This document shows positions 32,438-44,330 of a DNA stretch of 64,000 nt, piece after piece. Within the stretch, counting starts at the first letter, position 1, and each line of letters begins with the position of its first letter. The notes beneath the pieces are model-generated. The model worked only from the letters and a program-made list of their open reading frames with translations. It was not told where the DNA came from and searched no databases. The position numbers and the translations under genes were made by a program. Source of the DNA: Garcia nutans (lineage: Eukaryota > Streptophyta > Magnoliopsida > Malpighiales > Euphorbiaceae). The DNA is taken from positions 35,518,001 through 35,582,000 of the forward strand of contig CANTUV010000039.1 of the NCBI GenBank assembly GCA_947685225.1, given 5' to 3'.

Positions 32438-32920
32438 TTCGACCTACTAATATGACAATTATATCAATTACAAGTATTGTTTAAAATTTCTAATTGTAAA
32501 CTTTAATTATATTGCATTATTATTATAAGGTTTAAAGTACAAGAATAATAAACATTAGTATTATATCACCAAAAACACTTACTCAATCTCGCTTGTTAAA
32601 AAACCATTTTTTATGCCTATTTATATATATAATTGTGATGTTTTAACTTTAATAAAAACATAATTATATTACATTGGCAAAATTTAATTGGATAAATTTA
32701 ATACAACAATATGCAAAATTATCATATTACCTAACATAATAACAAAGCCAAAAATCAGGGATTTCCCAATATGCAAATTATAATATTAGCAAAAAAAAAC
32801 TATAATTATATTACATTCATAAAGGGTTTTCATAAAAGAAAAGAAGAATGGTTAAGGTAATTAACAGTTGGAATGATCATGCAATTAACATAAGTTGCAC
32901 ATATTTGTAAATTTGTAAGA
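32438..32920. other. AT-rich stretch
   Basis: No gene; contains a diverged copy of the 153-bp repeat family (about 32500-32600). Confidence 0.5.
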
Positions 32921-33440
32921 TTATTAAGGTAATTGCATATATTAATCTAATTGATTAACTTCCAAAATTAAGTTATGGTTGGCATAAATTAAATCAAATA
33001 AAGTGAATATAAGAAATCATTTACTTGCTCCTAATAGTTATGCAAATTTCATTTAGTCGTTAATATTACAAGGAAATAATTTAAATTTAATTACATTAAT
33101 TTGATTTCATTTGAGGTAATTTTAAAGACTATTATGGCAATTGCATATGTTGATCTAATTGATTAACTTCCACAATTAAGCCATGTATAGTTGACATAAG
33201 TTAAATAAAAAAAAGTTAAATATATAAGAAATCATTTACTTGCGCCTAATAATATTTCGTTTAGTAGTTAAAATTACATGGAAATAATTTAAATTGATGT
33301 TAATTTGATTTCATTTAAGGTAATTTTGAATATTATTATGGACATTGCATATATTAATATATTTTATTACCTTCAAAAATTAAGCTATAGTTGTAAAACT
33401 ACTGAGTACCTTTTGTTCAATACTTAATATTACATGGAAA
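32921..33440 (+). repeat. ~205-bp tandem repeat, about 2.5 units
   Basis: Anchors 'aaggtaatt..gcatatattaatctaattgattaacttcc' at about 32923, 33112 and 33316; 'aagaaatcatttacttgc.cctaata' and 'ttacatggaaataatttaaatt' also recur once per unit. Confidence 0.75.
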
Positions 33441-34059
33441 TGATTGAATTATGCAAATAAAAGAACATATGTTGAAATTCATAGTTTATGCATACACCTA
33501 AATTTATTATCACGGTATTCCACTAATGGGAAGACTAACCTGCAACATAGTCTCCATAAATGCAATTTCTTCCAACAATTCTGTATTACATATTTTGCAT
33601 ACTATTTCAAAAAATGCAATATAAACTATAGTAATTACTCAGAAACATCAAATCATAAACTAAAAATGGAGTACAAAATTTTCTGCATAATTTCATGAAG
33701 AAACTGTAGCACTAACTTAAAAAGAACTAAAACTTAAACATTATAGTTGTTGCACTACATTTGAAAAGCAAATTTAGAATGTCGAACAATTAAGAAGTCA
33801 TGAATTTGTAGCTCAAATCATAAGTTTAAACAACATCATAATATTTCCTGCACAATTTCATGTAGAACTTGTAGCAACAACTCAGAAACAATATCTTTTT
33901 GCAGCATTATAGTTCCTACTCAATATATGTAAAACAAATTCAAAATCTCAAACAATTCATAAATCATGAATTTGTAGCCACAAATCATAAATTAAAAAAT
34001 TAGGAATTTTGCAATTTGGTTCCCAATGCACTCACAAATTAGGAATTTCACAATATCTA
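33441..34059. other. AT-rich stretch
   Basis: No bounded feature. Two loosely similar segments ('aatcataa.ttt..aa' with 'tttctgcataatttcatg..aactgtagca') at 33650-33720 and 33840-33880 may be an old ~190-bp duplication. The frame at 33444-33698 has no recognised domain. Confidence 0.45.
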
Positions 34060-34376
34060 TTACACAGCTTGGCTGCCTTGAATCCCTATAACTGGCTCAT
34101 TTAGATTTATGTAATCCTGGAAGAAAAAATATCAAAAAATCAAAATTTTGAATTTTAAAGTACGGTAAATTGTTTAACAATTACAATATAATATGGCATA
34201 CCTCGCGAACATTATTGCATGTAGCGGAATTTGCAGCCTTTTCTTCTTACTTTTTTGCCATGTTCTTCTAGAATCTAATTTTGATATAATTTTTTTTTGC
34301 CTTCCACGACTATGAACAACATGTGGATCTAGAATTCTGGTTATAGCATTAGTTTCATTTCCATTTTCTATTGTCA
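34060..34376 (-). pseudogene. possible FAR1/MULE-like exon pair
   Basis: Minus-strand exon A (34376 to 34202) reads ..NAITRILDPHVVHSRGRQKK.., with a DP-x-x-V-x-x-(K/R)GR-x-x-K pattern like the C-terminal part of FAR1-related/MULE-derived proteins, then a basic stretch, and is followed by a GT donor. Exon B (34116 to 34060), after TTCTTCCAG, reads INLNEPVIGIQGSQAV and TAA, but exact splicing puts it out of frame by one base. Exon A's AG acceptor lies inside the terminal repeat of the truncated CACTA element. Family assignment is tentative. Confidence 0.3.
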
Positions 34377-35515
34377 CTGCAAAAAAAATGAGAATTAGCG
34401 ATAAAATTTTGAGTATGTCAGTATTTAGCAATGATTATTTTCGTCACTAATTATATATATTGCTACTTAATTTTATTGTCCTTTAGTAAAGATAAATTTA
34501 ACTACAGATTTGCTAAATTATTAATCTATTTTAAAAAATAAAATAAATTATTTTTTAAAAAATAAAATAAATTATTTTTTAAAATAAAATAAATTATTTT
34601 TTAAAAAATAAAATAAATTATTTTCAAATGATTTTATTTTTTTAAAAAACTATTTTATTTTTTTTTAATTATTTTATTTTTTAAAAAAAATTATTTTATT
34701 TTTAATTTCTAAAATAATTGATTCCCAAAAAAATTTATTCTATTAAATAATTTATTCTAAAAAATATTTATTCTAATTACATAAAAATTAAATTATTTAC
34801 CAAATAATTTTTAAAAAATAATTTATTTTTTCAACTAATTTCTATAAGAAATAATTTATTCTAAAAATTATTTAATTAATAAAATAATTATTCAATCAAA
34901 TAATTTATTTATTCTAAAAATTATTATTCTAACAAATAATTTATTAAATATAAAAATAATTTATTTCACTAAATAATTGCTAAAAAATACTTATTCTAAC
35001 ATTTCTCTAAAACATAAATCAATCTATCAAATAATTTTAAAAATTGTATTCTGAAAATTATTTATTTAATCAAATAATTAATTTAATCTAAAAATAAAAT
35101 TATTTATTCAATCAAATAATTTATTCAATCTAAAAATAAATTAATAATTTCTAAAAATCATTCTACCAAATAATTTATAAAAATTCTTTTTTTAAATATT
35201 ATGTATTCAACAAAATATAATATTTATTCTAAAAATTATTACTAATTACAAAAATATAAATAAATAAATAAGCAAAAAAAATACATACCTTTAATCTAAA
35301 TGCAAGAGAAGAAAATAGAAAGAGGGGGAAGCGCAAGCAGAAAAAGGAAAATAAAAAGAGAGGGAGAGAGGAGAAAGAAGAAAAAATAAAAAGAAGAAAG
35401 AAAAGAGAAGGAATAAAGAAGAAGGAGAAAGAGAGAAAGAAAGAAGAAAGAGAGAAAGAAGAAGAAAGAAATAAAGGGAAAAAAACTAACCAATATAACC
35501 AAATCCTTAATTTTC
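34375..35515 (-). mobile_element. truncated CACTA relative, inverted to 16533-18146
   Basis: Left end CACTGCAAAAAAAATGAGAA corresponds to the terminus CACTACAAGAAAATTGAGAA of the element ending at 18146. 'attagcgataaaatt', the AT-rich repeats (34540-35240), the 'catacctttaatctaaatgcaagagaag' segment and a purine tract (35310-35480) are the reverse complement of 17085-18146. The far subterminal region and terminus are missing beyond about 35515. No transposase. Confidence 0.65.
35310..35485 (+). repeat. purine microsatellite (AAAG/AGAA)n
   Basis: Reverse complement counterpart of the TTTC tract at 17085-17250. The minus frame 35296-35517 is its low-complexity translation. Confidence 0.8.
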
Positions 35516-36066
35516 ACACTTTGTCTATATCAACAAACTAACCAATACTCTTTCATACTCTCTTCATTTTAATATCATTTCTACCCATTTTAACAATCAA
35601 ACAACATTTTCTCTCTCTTGCAATCCAAACATAATCTTCATTAGAAAGAGAACCAAGCTTTAAAGAAGAAGTACTTACTTAAATCTTGATGAATTTTTTA
35701 TAACTCATTTCCAACATTATTCTCATATTCATTCCCTTATAACTTATTTCACAAACACATTTCAATAATCAATAATTTTAAAATTAGTTTTACTTAAGTA
35801 AACTTCAATTCTTTAATTTATCAATTAAACTTATACAAATTTTTCCATATTATTTCTTTCTCTAGCTTTACTTTCATGTAAAGTCTCATTCACACACTAT
35901 CATCCAACTCATGTAATTCAAATACAACACATCACAAATCAATAATGTCACATCCGAGACTAACCTAGTTGTTAATGCATATGCATATATCACAAGTTTC
36001 ACTTTTCAAAAATTTTCATCTCTTTTTTTTTTAAAAATCTACTTAGGCTGAGAATCTCAAACCTAA
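35516..36066. other. stretch left of the minus-strand LTR
   Basis: The part nearest the LTR (about 36000-36066) should be the start of that element's internal region on the minus strand. The rest shows no gene and no purine tract or second LTR, so the element is truncated here. Confidence 0.45.
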
Positions 36067-36078
36067 GCTCTGATACCA
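36067..36078 (-). promoter_or_regulatory. primer binding site, initiator-Met tRNA type
   Basis: gctctgatacca on the plus strand, 7 nt left of the LTR end at 36086, reads TGGTATCAGAGC on the minus strand. It shows that internal sequence, not host flank, adjoins the LTR. Confidence 0.8.
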
Positions 36079-36085
36079 AAATAAT

Positions 36086-38872
36086 TGTAACACTCATATA
36101 CTCTATATAAGTACTGTACATATACCCTGTATACATACAATACATATATAAAATATAAGGATGTTACGTTTCAGTATTGTTTAAATCCCTTACCTTAGTT
36201 CCATATCAACGATATATTTTTAAGAAAAGAACATTTAAAAAACCATTATACTTTTGATTATATTACATATATATAAATTGCATTGTCTTTTTCTGAAATT
36301 TACTTATGTACATATATAACTTTTATCAAAATACATCATAATAAAATTGTACATGTATGCACCACCTTCTAGTTGATCTCAAAATACTCTTACTCTTCTC
36401 GTGGCACAACTGTTTGACTCCCAGATCAACCATCTACTCACCTACGCGATTTACACAACCGCGCTAAGCTTAAAAGCTTAGTAGTACTATAAATATCATA
36501 TACATACATTACAGAAAGTCATACTCACATTGCTAACATCATTTATCATCATATTCTTAGAATGTTTTTCATTTTCAATGCACTTTTCATATTTTCTCAC
36601 TAATTTCATAATTTATCATATCTTTAACATAAGCCACAATTCGATGGCTTATCATAATATTCATGGAACAATACACACAATTTTTACAACCATATACATA
36701 TTACACATCACATTATATTTTCATAATCTCATTTTCAATATCAAGACTTAGCTCTGCTCAAGTCTTTCAACAATTTATTTCTCATTATTTAACATATTTT
36801 CTTATGCCACATTAATTTTCAGTAATTTGTATATGTATTGTGATCATATCATTCCATAATCACTATCATATTTTTCATTTAACCATCACAGATTTTATAT
36901 ACAATAGGTACCACAACATCACATACACAAGTATGGGCCCAAACAGCTAATACATTATTCAAATCTCAGAGTTACTATTTTAGTCCATAATTACACCATG
37001 TGTCTAGCCCTTAAGGTAAAATATCAATATATCAGTCCAACTAGGCATGGGCTTACGATCCGGTCTTTTCACCCAGCCTAGCTTCAAGAACTTGTTTCTG
37101 AGGCTTACGACCCTGTCTTTTCACCTCAAAAATATTTTCATAATGACGTCAAGCGTTTAGCCCCATAGGCAAATATAGGCATTCCGCCAAATACAGAACT
37201 CTAAAAATTGAATAACATGCTAGGCACATAATTATTTTATATTTTCATTATCAATCTCATTCTCATTTCTCATGATCAAGCTAGGCACATTGCCTCATTC
37301 ATCTCATTTATATCAACATCATCATATAATCATAATATCACATTTTATACAATCTAGCCATCACCAATGACTTTATATAATATCTTTAATGTATACACAA
37401 CAAACCACATTTCTCATTTCATATTTTCATCCTGCAAGCATGAGCTACACTCACCATATGACTCATCAACATGCCAACATTTTGCATAATCAACATATTT
37501 TATCATAATTATTCACTTTATAATTACATATACATTTTCAATTCAATATATATAAAGACATAGCTATGCAAGCCATTTACCATGCCCGTACAGTGTAAAA
37601 TATAGCAACAAACATCAATAAAGCAACCCCACGGCCGTGGAATCCAATAACCATGCCCGTGGAATGTGAAATGAAGCTGTAAATTACTATTTAAGACCCC
37701 TATGGCCGTGGTATCCAAAGGCCATGCCCATGGCATTCATTTCGCTTCTGTTTCTTCACCGTTTTCACATGAAACAGCCCCTCGTCCAATCCCACAACTG
37801 TGGTCCTGCATGGCCATGCCCATAGCATTCCAGAATCACTCTTTTACATCATTTTCAACAACAAAACACACACCTAACAACTTAGAATGATACAAACTAA
37901 AAATAAGAGCATGATTCAGGTATATACTTACTCAAGATCATATGTACAAATAAAGTAAATTATATGTACAAACCTTGGTTAATCCAAACTTACTCTTCTT
38001 CTCTTGATCCCCATTAGCCTAAACACAAAATCATAACAATAATCATCATATAATTCATTTATACAATCATTCATATATCAATTTACTCAATTTCCAACTC
38101 ATTTATACAAAACCCTTACTCTTTTCCTTATCATCTTTTCCCCAATTACACTATCTATCATCATCTCTCACAAATAATCATATTTACTTCATCTATGCAT
38201 CAATTCAACATATCATTCTTATCATTTTATTCAATTAATCATCACTTTCTCTCACTAATCATATCACATATACATATATACTTAAAATTCATAAAAAAAA
38301 ATCAGCTCAAGGAAAAGAGCACTTACTTGAATTCTTTGTTAAATCTTCAATATCCACCTTCAAATCTCTTAAAACTCTTATGAATTTAGTGTGTATATGA
38401 ACAAAATCAAGCTCTACTCACACTCTCTCAATTCCCACGTTCCAAAGAGGAAGAAGAAGAAAAAGAAAGAAAGAAAGCTCTCTTTAAATTTCCATCCTTA
38501 TCTTATATATATATATATAATAATATAATTACTTTCCACCTAAATTTTTCACCAATGATATTTGTCCTTCTTTTGACTTTCATTTCTCCTTTCTCTTATC
38601 ATTATTATCATTATTATTATTAATTAATTATTTAAAATTAACTTTTCCTACACCAATATATACATCATGTATATGTGATGTATATGTTGATATATATATA
38701 TATATGTTCTATATATTGTATTTATATTTTTCATATATTTCAAATACATAATATATATATATATAACATCCTTCATACACATCTATCTTTTATTATATTT
38801 TCTTTACCTATTTCACCAATATACTATCTCATAACTATTATTCTAAAGTACATCAAAAATCGAAATATTACA
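36086..38872 (-). mobile_element. gypsy-family LTR, 5' LTR of a truncated element
   Basis: 2787 bp, TGTAACACTC..ATATTACA on the plus strand, the reverse complement of the TGTAAT..TGTTACA type seen at 4557-13391. It shares with that family the layout: CT/AG-rich leader region (38430-38480), CCACGGCCGTGG-type palindromes at 37620-37830, and paired motifs (gaggcttacg..cacctc) at about 37000-37190. Flanking pentamers ataat/agtac differ. Frames within it (36530-36751, 37524-37890, 38195-38383) are shadows. Confidence 0.75.
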
Positions 38873-38992
38873 AGTACGAATATTGTTCTTCCATTTTCCA
38901 ATAGGTATTTTATTCCTCCAATAAATGGCTTTCCTTCTCATGAAGTTTATCTAGACGAGGATCTGTATATAAAATTTCTAAGTCAAACTTGA
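38873..38992 (+). pseudogene. coding-like tail, family unknown
   Basis: Reads ..PPINGFPSHEVYLDEDLYI.. and ends with TGA at 38990-38992. Its balanced amino-acid use stands out from the AT-rich surroundings, and it begins exactly where the LTR ends. It may be the last exon of a host gene disrupted by the LTR element; I do not recognise it. Confidence 0.25.
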
Positions 38993-41583
38993 TGTTATAA
39001 ACATATGAAATTTAATCATAATGGCCCAGCCTAATACTGACTTCAATTAATATGTTGTTTCAAGGCCCAACCCGTGGCTCTAGAATGGTTAATCCAAGTT
39101 GTTTAGATAGTTTTGAGTTGACCTATTTAAACTTCTTTTCATCTCATCCTATAACTAATGTGAGTTTTTTTTTTCCTATACTTTTTTACGTGCTAGCTTA
39201 AGCACCTCAAGCATACACTTCAAACTAGTATCTCTCCTAAGTAACTCCTCACCCGACCCGGACATTACAATGATTTTAATATGATTGTGATTTCTAACAA
39301 AGGAGATGCTTGATTGATGGACCATAGCCTTAATTTTATGATGATAGTAACTATTGTTATATTATAGTTTTATATGTTTGTAATTAATCAAACTGACAGT
39401 AGATTTTAAAAATTATGTATTTTCTTATTTTCTAATATCGATCATTTACTTTCATATTTAAGTCTTTGATATTATATTATATAATATACCAAAACACCGA
39501 CTAAAATAAAATTTTCAATTTTACCATTGCCTTCTATTTTTAATTTTCCTCGTTTTTACTTATCTCACTTATATGAATGAAAAAAATATTCTCTCTCTCT
39601 ATACATATTATATATAATATCACACTTATTATCTTGCCATTAAACTTTTATAGTTTAATAAAATACAGTGAACTGTCTTTTTTTTTTTGTTAATTAAATA
39701 TAGTCTTCAATTGAATTTGTTTAGGAGGAGTATTTATTAATTTTATTTCAATATTGAAAATTTAAATTTTGAGCACTTTATTATTTTTATTAATTTAGTA
39801 ACAATCATAAAATTTTCAATTAAATAAAAAATAACTTAAAATAATACATTAAAATTATAACGAATATAATAAGTAATTAAAATTTTAAATATTTTTATAA
39901 TTTAAAAATTATATTAACTTTAACACTTAATTTTTTGATATTTAATTTTCATTTTGCCAAACACCATTTTAGTCCATAATTATTTAATTCCCATACTCTA
40001 TCACATTTTATGCTAATGATAAGTTGATGAAAATAATATAAAATTTTTATTTTATTAGACCTTATAAAAACAAAATGATGCATAAACTATTCATCAATCA
40101 ATTTATTTATTATTGTAAATGTTTTTCCTTAAATTAATATTATATTAAAATAAAAATAAAAAAACAAGAAACAACTCATCCAAGCATCTCTTGTCTCATG
40201 GAATCCCCTATCAATATTTGCTAACATTTTTCCTTCAATAAATACTTTTACTTAAAAAGAAATTAACAAGTAATAAACTTTTTGATAAATTTATAATTTT
40301 TCTTTTTCTCTATTTTCAAGTAAATTTATAATTATTTTCTTTAAAAATTTTAACAAGTGAAAATTTAACAAGTGAATAATTTTATTATATTTACTTTGTT
40401 TTGAATATTTTTGCTTATTTAAAAATATTTTTATTATACTAACTTAATAAAAATTTTAATATAATTATTTATTATTATACCATTTTTATTTTTCTATTTA
40501 GTCATATCATTTTCAATTAAATTTTATAATTTTTTTCCAAAATAATTTAAGAAATAATAAATTTTTACATATTCTTTTGTATTCAAAATATTTTTTTATT
40601 TTTTTAATTAAAGCAATAAAATTAAAAATTAATATTTTAATTATTTATTTTTATCAAATCTCAAATCAATTAAAAACAAATCTTAATACATTAAACATAT
40701 CTTATTATAAATATTTTTATAATATATAAATATATATATAAATTTTTAATATTGCATGTATTTATATATAATATTATCTTTTCTATATTAATTATATATC
40801 AATATATAAATTATTTATTCATTTAAATATAATGTAAAATATATAGACTATTACATAGTGCAGACAAAATTGCATGCCTGTTTAAATTCTAAAATTTATC
40901 AATAGATAAATAATAATATCTTATTAGCAACTTTACTGAAAAATTAAATAAGTATAAATTTTACGTTTTTTATTGACAATTGATCATAATTTTTTAAATT
41001 TCACATTTAATGTTTCAAATATAATTTTTTTAATTTTACATTTAATTTTTTAAACTTACATTTAATGTTTCTATTTAATGTAACTTTATATTTTAAATTT
41101 TACATTTATGTTTCAAATATAAAATTACAAGATTATTTTATATACTTTCTCTCTCTCTTTTTTCTTTTTATATAGTTTAACCTTTCTTAAAAGTTTAAGG
41201 TATAATGAGAATTACAAAATGAGTCCACCAACACACAACATAAGATACAGGCAGCGAGCAATGTTTTCGCTTTTCATCACGTGTCCATAACTAAAGCACA
41301 AGCCTCAATTAGTAATACTATATATTTTATTAAGATAAGTCAACCAATATATGCATATAGTTGGAGTTTGATATTTGACATAGTATTTTAAGCATATAAA
41401 ATTTATTATTTTTATCTTATTTTAAATTATTATTATTATTATTATTTTGAGATAATTTTTAATTATTATTATTATTATTACATAGTTTTTTAAGACTATT
41501 ATCAATGAATAGTTACAACATAAATATAAAGATACTTAATGGCACTGGTATTTAAGTCTAAAGAAAGCTTGCTCAGAAGAGAA
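38993..41583. other. AT-rich intergenic stretch
   Basis: No gene. Long A/T-rich runs, 'tttacatttaatttttt'-type short repeats (40980-41110) and an (ATT)n run near 41425-41485. Confidence 0.6.
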
Positions 41584-41806
41584 CAGAGGCGAACCTATTT
41601 ATATTTGAAGAGGGCCTTAGCTCCCTAATTTTTTTTATTTTTTAAATATATTTATTACATATATTATTTTTTAAATAAATAAATTTTGATTTCCTCAAAT
41701 TCTAAATATTCTAAATATGATTTAATGGTTTTAAGTTTTTAGTTATATGATTATAATTATAAAAAAATCTCATAAATTCAGTTTATGATAAAATCTGCTT
41801 TTTAAC
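41584..41806. mobile_element. possible hAT MITE fragment
   Basis: CAGAGGCGAACCTATT at 41584 and 'gaagagggccttagctccc' (41609-41627) resemble hAT MITE ends of the CAGGGGCGAAGCCA type seen at 22660. A possible opposite end 'ttttaacctct' abuts the copia LTR, but no duplication was found. Confidence 0.25.
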
Positions 41807-41813
41807 CTCTATC

Positions 41814-42009
41814 TAATAAGGATAAGTTCAGTTAGTATTTTAACTTGGTATATTGTTATGATTCTATTGTTGTAGATAGCTCTCTTTGTAAACATAGATA
41901 GTTGTTTCTGTAACTAATATTAGCAGTAGTTGGACTCTTTGTATATTTAAAAGAACATCAATAACAGAAGCAAAATATCTTCTTCTTCTTGCTATTCGAT
42001 TCCTTTATA
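41814..42009 (+). repeat. LTR 1 of copia element 2
   Basis: 196 bp, differs from LTR 2 at only a handful of sites (for example ttagtattttaacttgg / ttagtagtttaacttag). Directly followed by the primer site. Confidence 0.88.
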
Positions 42010-42075
42010 TGGTATCAGAGCAGTGATCCTTTATCTGTTTTATTTTTTTTTTCGAATTAAACCTTGTGGTTATTC

Positions 42076-43010
42076 ATGGCTTCTGGCAGCGGAACGGTTG
42101 CTCACTCTTCCAGACGGACGCTTATATCTATCAATGGTGCTCAATTACCATTGAAACTTACAGCAACAAATTATCCAACCTGGAGGTCTCAACTTACGCC
42201 TCTGCTTAAAGGACATAGCTTGATGGGTTATGTATTAGGGATTGTTACAGCTCCTTCGGCTACGATTATAACTAAGGAGGGAGAAAAGATTTCAAATCCG
42301 GAGTTTGAGTTTTGGGAGTGTCAAGACCAACTCATTCTCGTTGCTTTACGATCCTCTCTCTCAGTTTCAATTATGAATGTGATTGCTGATGCAGAAACTT
42401 CTGCATAAGTTTGGAAGAAATTGCAAGTTTCCTAAGCGAATAAATCTGCTACCAGAGTTCTATCTCTGCGAGATAAGCTTTCTCGAACCAAGAGAGAGTC
42501 TCGATCTATGTCTGAGTATTTGAACATTGTAAAGAATATTGCAGAAGAGCTTTCGATTTGTGGAAGTCTAGTCAGTGATGTCGATTTGGTGGTTCAAGTT
42601 CTCGGTGGAGTTGGACCTGAGTTTGGTGCTATTGCTGCAGCCATCCATGCTCGTGATACAGTAGTATCCTTTGATGAACTTTAAGATAAGTTATTAGCGC
42701 ATGAATTATATTTAAAGCAAATTGATTCTCCTCTTGAGAGTATTCCAATTGTTGCAAATAATGTTCGAAAATCGAACACTAACAGATTTACTTCCACTGG
42801 TTCTGGTCGACAACATACTAGTAATACGTCTTCTGTGATTGTTTCTATTGAAAGAGGTTCCGAACAAAAATCTCAAGTGGATGGGTCTCGGTCAAAAGTT
42901 CAGTGTCAATTTTGTGAACGTTTTGGACGTTCAGTTAAACAATGTTTCAAGGCCAAGTGTTATTTTGCGAATCTTTCTCAGCAGAAACCTCAGGCAAATG
43001 CTACCAGTAC
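42076..43010 (+). pseudogene. copia gag, broken
   Basis: Starts MASGSGTVAHSS at 42076; INGAQLPLKLTATNYPTWRS is the copia gag opening. Stops at 42406-42408, about 42433 and about 42681 break it. The zinc knuckle reads CQFCERFGRSVKQC, with Arg where the metal-binding His of CX2CX4HX4C should be, so even repaired it would lack a complete knuckle. Confidence 0.85.
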
Positions 43011-43380
43011 ACAACCACATAATAATGCATCCTGGTTGCTAGATTCTGTAGCTTCTCATCATGTTACAAATGACTTAAACGATCTGTCTCTACATTTTAC
43101 TTATGATGGAATTGATGATTTGCAATTGACTGACGGTTCAGGTTTATCTATTTCCCAAATAGGTTCTGGTACTATTTCTTTACCTTCGAAAGCTTGTTCT
43201 CTTCACAATGTTTTATATGTGCCTAAAGCCAAGTCCAATTTAATTTATGTCCCTCAATTTTGTGATTCTAATCATGTCTCTATTGAATTCTTTTCTCATT
43301 TTTATCTTATAAAGGATCAATCCACAGGGGAGATTCTGTTCAAAGGTCCACTTGATCAATCTTTCTATAAGCTCCGATAG
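43011..43380 (+). pseudogene. copia protease region, active site altered
   Basis: WLLDSVASHHVTND at about 43030-43070 is the copia protease active-site segment with DSV instead of DSG; loss of that Gly should inactivate the enzyme. The linker LHNVLYVPKAKSNLIYV follows. The frame stops at TAG 43378-43380. Confidence 0.82.
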
Positions 43381-44330
43381 TTTCGTAATCTGGGTTCTTT
43401 TAGGTGTAATCATGTTCAATTATCTTCTGTGTCTTGGCATCAATGGCTTGGTCATCCGAGTTCAAAGATTTTCAATTATGTTTTGTCTAAGTTCAAAATT
43501 CCTATGTCAATTATTAAGGATAGTGTTTGTAATCCTTGTCGATGTAATAAAAGCCATAAGCTATCTTTTGGTGTGTCATCTTTGGTTAGTAGTAAACCTT
43601 TAGAGCTTGTTTATTCTGATTTATGGGGGCCGGCTCTGGTTAATTCAGTAGATGGTTTTCGCTATTATATCATATTTGTCGATCACTTCACGAAATATAT
43701 ATGGTTGTATCCCTTAAAAGCTAAGTCACAGGTTTATGAAATATTTCCAGTTTTTCAAAAACTTGTAGAAAACACCTTCAACTCCAAAATAAAAACCATG
43801 TATACAGATTTGGGGGGGGGGGGGGGGGTGAATATATTGCTCTTAGAAAATATTTTCAGCAAAATGGCATTAACCATCTACAAACTTCACCTCACACGCC
43901 TCAACATAATGGTACTGCAGAACGCAGACATCAGCATTTGGTTGAAACTGGCCTCACATTATTACAAACAGCCTCATTACCATTACAATTTTGGAGTTTT
44001 GCTTTTCGAACCGCAGCCTATCTAATCAATCGTATGCCCACTTTTGAACTAAAATTAGAGTCTCCATATCAGAAATTATTTGGGATTTCTCCTCATTTTG
44101 AGTCGTTACGAGTTTTTGGGTGTCTTTGTTACCCTTGTTTGCGGCCATACATGAAATCCAAATTTGACAGCCGATCCATTCCGTGTGTATTTCTTGGATA
44201 TTCTTCTAACAAGAGTGCTTATGTTTGTTATAATATTGACACAGGAAAATTTTATGAATCTCGGCATGTAGTTTTCATTGAGAATCAATTTCCTTTTTCT
44301 ACTCATGCTTCGAATGAATCCTTTTCTCAG
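43381..44330 (+). pseudogene. copia integrase, frameshifted by a poly-G tract
   Basis: The HHCC zinc region (WHQWLGHPSS..CNPCRCNKSHKL, 43429-43560) and first catalytic Asp (LVYSDLWGP, about 43611) are in one frame. At the second catalytic Asp (TMYTDLGG, about 43800) a run of 17 G (43812-43828) shifts the frame. Downstream integrase, including the NGTAERRHQHLVETG Glu motif (43910-43950), continues in another frame into the RT frame starting at 43938. Confidence 0.87.
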
